Positions 12,143-14,749 of a stretch of 14,749 bases of DNA are shown piece after piece. The stretch covers positions 1 to 14,749 of the forward strand of contig CAZMSN010000045.1 of assembly GCA_964569015.1 (NCBI GenBank), given 5' to 3'. The DNA comes from CAYQEC01 sp964569015. GTDB taxonomy: Bacteria > Actinomycetota > Acidimicrobiia > Spongiisociales > UBA5794. The position numbers were made by a program, and so were the translations under genes. Numbering within the stretch: the first letter of the stretch is position 1; the number at the start of each line of letters is the position of its first letter. Under the pieces are notes generated by a model. It ran no database searches and was not told the DNA's origin. It saw only the letters and a program-made list of their open reading frames with translations.

Positions 12143-13165
12143 ATGAGCCTCATCCACATCGACGGCTTGTCGAAGCACTTCAAGGTCTTGAATCGGCGCG
12201 AGGGCCTCGGCGGCGCCTTCCGCGACCTGTTCTCTCGCGACTACAGCACGGTCAAGGCCGTCGACGGCATCTCGTTCGACATCGAACCGGGCGAGATCGT
12301 CGGCTACATCGGCCCCAACGGAGCCGGCAAGTCCACCACGATCAAGATGATGACCGGGATCCTCAAGCCGACCGACGGGACGATCCTCGTCAACGGCAAG
12401 GCGCCGTACGACAACCGCATCCACCAGGCGATGGTCATGGGCGTCGTCTTCGGCCAGCGCACCCAACTCTGGTGGGACCTGCCCGTCATCGAGTCTTTCA
12501 AGATCCTCAAGGAGATCTACAAGGTCGACCAGAAGACCTTCGACGAGCACATGGCCTTGTTCAACGAGCTGGTCGACCTGTCGGCGCTGTACAGCCGCCA
12601 GGTGCGCACCCTCTCGCTCGGGCAGCGCATGCTGTGCGACATCACCGCCTCCTTCCTCCACAACCCGCCGGTGGTCTTCCTCGACGAGCCCACCATCGGC
12701 CTCGACGTGTCGATCAAGGCCAAGATCCGCTCGGTCATCGAGGAGCTCAACCGCACCCGCGACACCACCATCATCCTGACGACACACGACCTCGGCGACG
12801 TCGAGGCGCTCTGCCGACGCATCATCATCATCGACGAAGGCAAGATCCTCTACGACGGCGGCATCGACAAGGTCACCGAGCTGTTCGGTGCCTACCGCAC
12901 GCTCAAGGTGCAAATCGAGGACTTCAGCGAAGCGACACTCGAAGCCGCCCGCGACAGCCTCGATCACCGCTTCGGCCCCGACCAAGGGATCACCGTGGCC
13001 TGCCGCGAGGAGTTCTGGACCAACATCACCATCGACCAGGCCCGGACCCCGCTGTCCGAGGTGCTCAACCACGTCTTGGCGTCCTTTCCCGTCAACGATG
13101 TGCGCATCGTCGAGATCTCGATGGAGAACGTCGTGCGGCGCATCTACGACGGGGCGCTGCAATGA
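12143..13165 (+). CDS. ABC-2 type exporter ATP-binding protein (COG4586-like)
   Basis: 340 residues from the ATG at 12143, which follows GGGGG by seven bases. A GTG seven codons earlier (12122) is less likely. Motifs: Walker A GPNGAGKST (57-65), Q-loop Gln105 in VVFGQRTQLWWDLP, Walker B VVFLDE (177-182), H-loop His215 in TTHDLGD. The signature reads LSLGQ (157-161), with Leu in place of the first Gly, as I recall for the COG4586 group. The extended N-terminus (a basic insert before STVKAVDGIS) and the C-terminal domain of about 90 residues are also typical of that group. It energises the two membrane subunits encoded next: its TGA overlaps the next ATG as ATGA. The system is an uncharacterised exporter class, and cargo cannot be told from sequence. 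It is divergent from the LarA-like gene across 159 bases. Confidence 0.92.
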   Translation: MSLIHIDGLSKHFKVLNRREGLGGAFRDLFSRDYSTVKAVDGISFDIEPGEIVGYIGPNGAGKSTTIKMMTGILKPTDGTILVNGKAPYDNRIHQAMVMGVVFGQRTQLWWDLPVIESFKILKEIYKVDQKTFDEHMALFNELVDLSALYSRQVRTLSLGQRMLCDITASFLHNPPVVFLDEPTIGLDVSIKAKIRSVIEELNRTRDTTIILTTHDLGDVEALCRRIIIIDEGKILYDGGIDKVTELFGAYRTLKVQIEDFSEATLEAARDSLDHRFGPDQGITVACREEFWTNITIDQARTPLSEVLNHVLASFPVNDVRIVEISMENVVRRIYDGALQ

Positions 13166-13950
13166 GGCCGTATCTGGCCGTTGCCCGCGGCTCCACGCTG
13201 GTGAGCATGGTCTACCGCTTCGGCTTCCTCGCCGCCGTCCTCGGCAATGTCGTCTATCTCGCCGTCGCCTTCTACCTGTGGAAGGCCGTCTACGGGGATG
13301 CCGACACCATCCGCGGGCTGACCTTCGACCAGACCTACCTCTACGTCGCTCTGGGAAGCACCCTCTTCATCGTGCTCAAGACCTACATCGACTGGAGCCT
13401 GTCACACGAGATCCGCGAGGGCATCGTCGCCATCTACCTGATCAAGCCGATCGACTTCCAGCTCTACATGCTGGCCTCCTCCGTCGGCTTCTTCCTGCTG
13501 AGTGTCGTCACCGTGACCGTCCCGACGGTCCTGCTGATCACCCTGGTGTTCGGTGTGTCGCTTCCCGTCAGCCCTGCGTTGGCGTTGTTCCCCCTCAGTC
13601 TGCTGCTCGCCTTCATCATCAACTTCTGCTTCGACTACGGAGTAGGGCTCTCGGGCTTCTACACGGAATCGATCTGGGGCATCAGCACCGTCAAGGACAC
13701 CCTGGTGCTGGTGCTCTCCGGTGCGCTCATCCCAATCCAGTTCTTCCCGGACATGATTCGGGACACGCTCATCTGGCTGCCGTTCCAGGCCGTGTACTAC
13801 ACGCCGCTCAGCCTGATCACCCTGCCGGAGGAGGGCTGGGAGCACGTGGTCAGGCTCGGGGTACAAGCGGGGTGGGCGGTGATTCTTCTCGCGGCCGGAC
13901 GGGTCTTCTACCACCAGGCCGTCAAGGTGCTGCGAATCGCGGGAGGCTGA
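13162..13950 (+). CDS. ABC-2 exporter permease subunit 1 (DUF990/ABC2_membrane_6-like)
   Basis: A 262-residue membrane protein with about six hydrophobic segments (near residues 19-42, 55-75, 105-130, 135-160, 178-197 and 230-250). It begins MRPYLAVARGSTLVSMVYRF, a short amphipathic lead typical of this family. Internal marks are L-x-x-P-I-D-F-Q-L-Y (a cytoplasmic loop after TM2), a G-L-S-G-F-Y-T-E-S-I-W-G-I motif, and G-A-L-I-P-I-Q-F-F-P before the last helices. The start is fixed by the ATGA overlap with the ATPase gene, which implies translational coupling and fixed stoichiometry. It forms a heterodimeric channel with the next protein. No substrate can be named. Confidence 0.88.
   Translation: MRPYLAVARGSTLVSMVYRFGFLAAVLGNVVYLAVAFYLWKAVYGDADTIRGLTFDQTYLYVALGSTLFIVLKTYIDWSLSHEIREGIVAIYLIKPIDFQLYMLASSVGFFLLSVVTVTVPTVLLITLVFGVSLPVSPALALFPLSLLLAFIINFCFDYGVGLSGFYTESIWGISTVKDTLVLVLSGALIPIQFFPDMIRDTLIWLPFQAVYYTPLSLITLPEEGWEHVVRLGVQAGWAVILLAAGRVFYHQAVKVLRIAGG
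13941..13946 (+). promoter_or_regulatory. Ribosome-binding site for the GTG-started permease 2
   Basis: GGGAGG inside the end of the permease 1 gene, six bases before the GTG at 13953. It decides this non-ATG start. Confidence 0.65.
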
Positions 13951-13952
13951 GC

Positions 13953-14749
13953 GTGGCCGTACGATCCCCCGCCGAGTATCTCCGCCTCTACTTCCTCATC
14001 GAGGCGCAGTACATCAAGGCGCGCCTCCAGTACCGGGCCGACTTCATGATCAGCTCCGTCGGGATGGTGTTCTCGAGCCTGGCCACCCTCGGCGTGTTCG
14101 CGGTGCTGTTCAACTCCATCAACGAGCTGGCGGGCTGGAGCTTCATGGAGATGGTGTTCATCTACGCCTTCTACATGATCGCTATCTCGCCGATGCAGAT
14201 CCTGTTCGACCAGTTCTGGTGGCTGCGATTCGATGTGCAGCAGGGCACGTTCCTCAAGTACTACTTCCGGCCCTTGAACATGATGTTCTATTACGTGTCG
14301 GAACGGTTCGACATCAAGGGTCTCACCCAGCTCGTCCTCGGCATCGGCTTGCTCATCTACTCGTCGGTCCAGCTCGGCCTCGACTGGACGCCGGGACGGG
14401 TCGGCATCCTCATCCTCACCGTGCTCAGCGCATCGCTCGTGCAGATCTCACTCGTCGTGACGGCTGCCTGCTCGGCGTTCTGGATCGTCAACTCGTGGCC
14501 GGTGTTGAGCCTCGCCTGGAAGATGCGCGAGTTCGCTCCCTACCCGATGACCATTTTCTCCGGTCTCATGCGCATCACCTTCACCTACATCCTCCCCATC
14601 GGATTCGTCGCCTTCTTCCCCTCGCAGCTCTTCCTGCGGCCCGGATCGGTGTCGTCTCTCGTCTACGCCGCCCCCTTCGTCGGACTCGGCCTCTTCGCCA
14701 TCACGTACCGGGTGTGGACGCACGGGGTGAACGCCTACACCGGCACCGG
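13953..14749 (+). CDS. ABC-2 exporter permease subunit 2 (DUF990/ABC2_membrane_6-like), C-terminus cut by window edge
   Basis: The frame opens at a GTG two bases after the previous stop, with GGGAGG six bases upstream. It stays open to the window end (265 codons), starting MAVRSPAEYLRLYFLIEAQY. About six hydrophobic segments are present. Typical family marks are Y-R-A-D-F near residue 27, F-L-K-Y-Y-F-R-P-L-N after TM2, I-V-N-S-W-P, and E-F-A-P-Y-P with I-L-P-I-G-F-V-A-F-F-P. The last residues visible, V-N-A-Y-T-G-T, resemble the usual Y-x-G-[AT]-G-S ending, so only a few residues are probably missing. It is the third gene of the exporter operon and the partner of the preceding permease. Confidence 0.88.
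   Translation, partial: MAVRSPAEYLRLYFLIEAQYIKARLQYRADFMISSVGMVFSSLATLGVFAVLFNSINELAGWSFMEMVFIYAFYMIAISPMQILFDQFWWLRFDVQQGTFLKYYFRPLNMMFYYVSERFDIKGLTQLVLGIGLLIYSSVQLGLDWTPGRVGILILTVLSASLVQISLVVTAACSAFWIVNSWPVLSLAWKMREFAPYPMTIFSGLMRITFTYILPIGFVAFFPSQLFLRPGSVSSLVYAAPFVGLGLFAITYRVWTHGVNAYTGT

Noticed and set aside
11953..13161. N-terminal extension of permease 1 through the ATPase gene
   Set aside because: The open frame is in the wrong phase of the ATPase and gives an Arg/His-rich sequence without similarity. The ATGA overlap at 13162 is the natural start.
12128..13162. 344-codon minus-strand frame opposite the ATPase
   Set aside because: It is an Asp/Val/Glu-rich antisense shadow of the ABC protein.

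Overview
The window is GC-rich, densely coding DNA with short intergenic gaps. It most likely comes from a high-GC actinobacterium. The best clue is a secreted protein with three degenerate S-layer-homology-like repeats of the form G[IV]T-x-GCNPP...FCPxxxVTRxxMAAFLxRAF, a style I associate with Acidimicrobiia and related uncultured Actinomycetota. Two Thr-rich cell-wall lipoproteins and TAnnnT-type -10 boxes fit this. The class-level assignment is inference.

Layout. (1) 1-3474, minus strand: the N-terminus of an MFS transporter cut by the window edge, a four-helix membrane protein of unknown function, and a TetR - FtsX/MacB-type permease - ABC ATPase cluster. The cluster has two related operator-like sites, one over the tetR promoter and one over an internal promoter before the permease. 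(2) 3667-6073, plus strand: an aldo/keto reductase and a secreted three-repeat protein whose C-terminal domain has no assigned function. (3) 6345-9087, minus strand: two cell-wall lipoproteins (a zinc N-acetylmuramoyl-L-alanine amidase and an M15 DD-peptidase), then a small Xre-type repressor translationally coupled to a small membrane protein. The repressor promoter is flanked by two copies of an 18-bp operator-like element. (4) 9184-11983, minus strand: a GH1 beta-glucosidase with Ser in place of the usual Asn before the acid/base Glu, and a LarA-family (nickel-pincer racemase) gene broken by an apparent one-base insertion. (5) 12143-14749, plus strand: a complete ABC-2 exporter operon (ATPase plus two DUF990-type permeases), the last gene running off the window.

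How the genes work together. The TetR/FtsX/ATPase set looks like a self-regulated efflux or envelope-remodelling transporter. The amidase and M15 peptidase cut different parts of peptidoglycan and share architecture (lipobox, Thr-rich tether, zinc hydrolase), so they probably act together at the cell surface. The Xre/membrane-protein pair is a typical small autoregulated module. The exporter operon is divergent from the LarA-like gene, but no functional link can be read from sequence.

No rRNA, tRNA, CRISPR, insertion sequence or prophage was seen. No gene-free stretch exceeds 300 bases; the longest (6074-6344) holds only hairpins. I do not see a clearly new multi-gene system. The most distinctive items are the three-repeat secreted protein, the paired operators, the LarA frameshift and the GH1 active-site variant.
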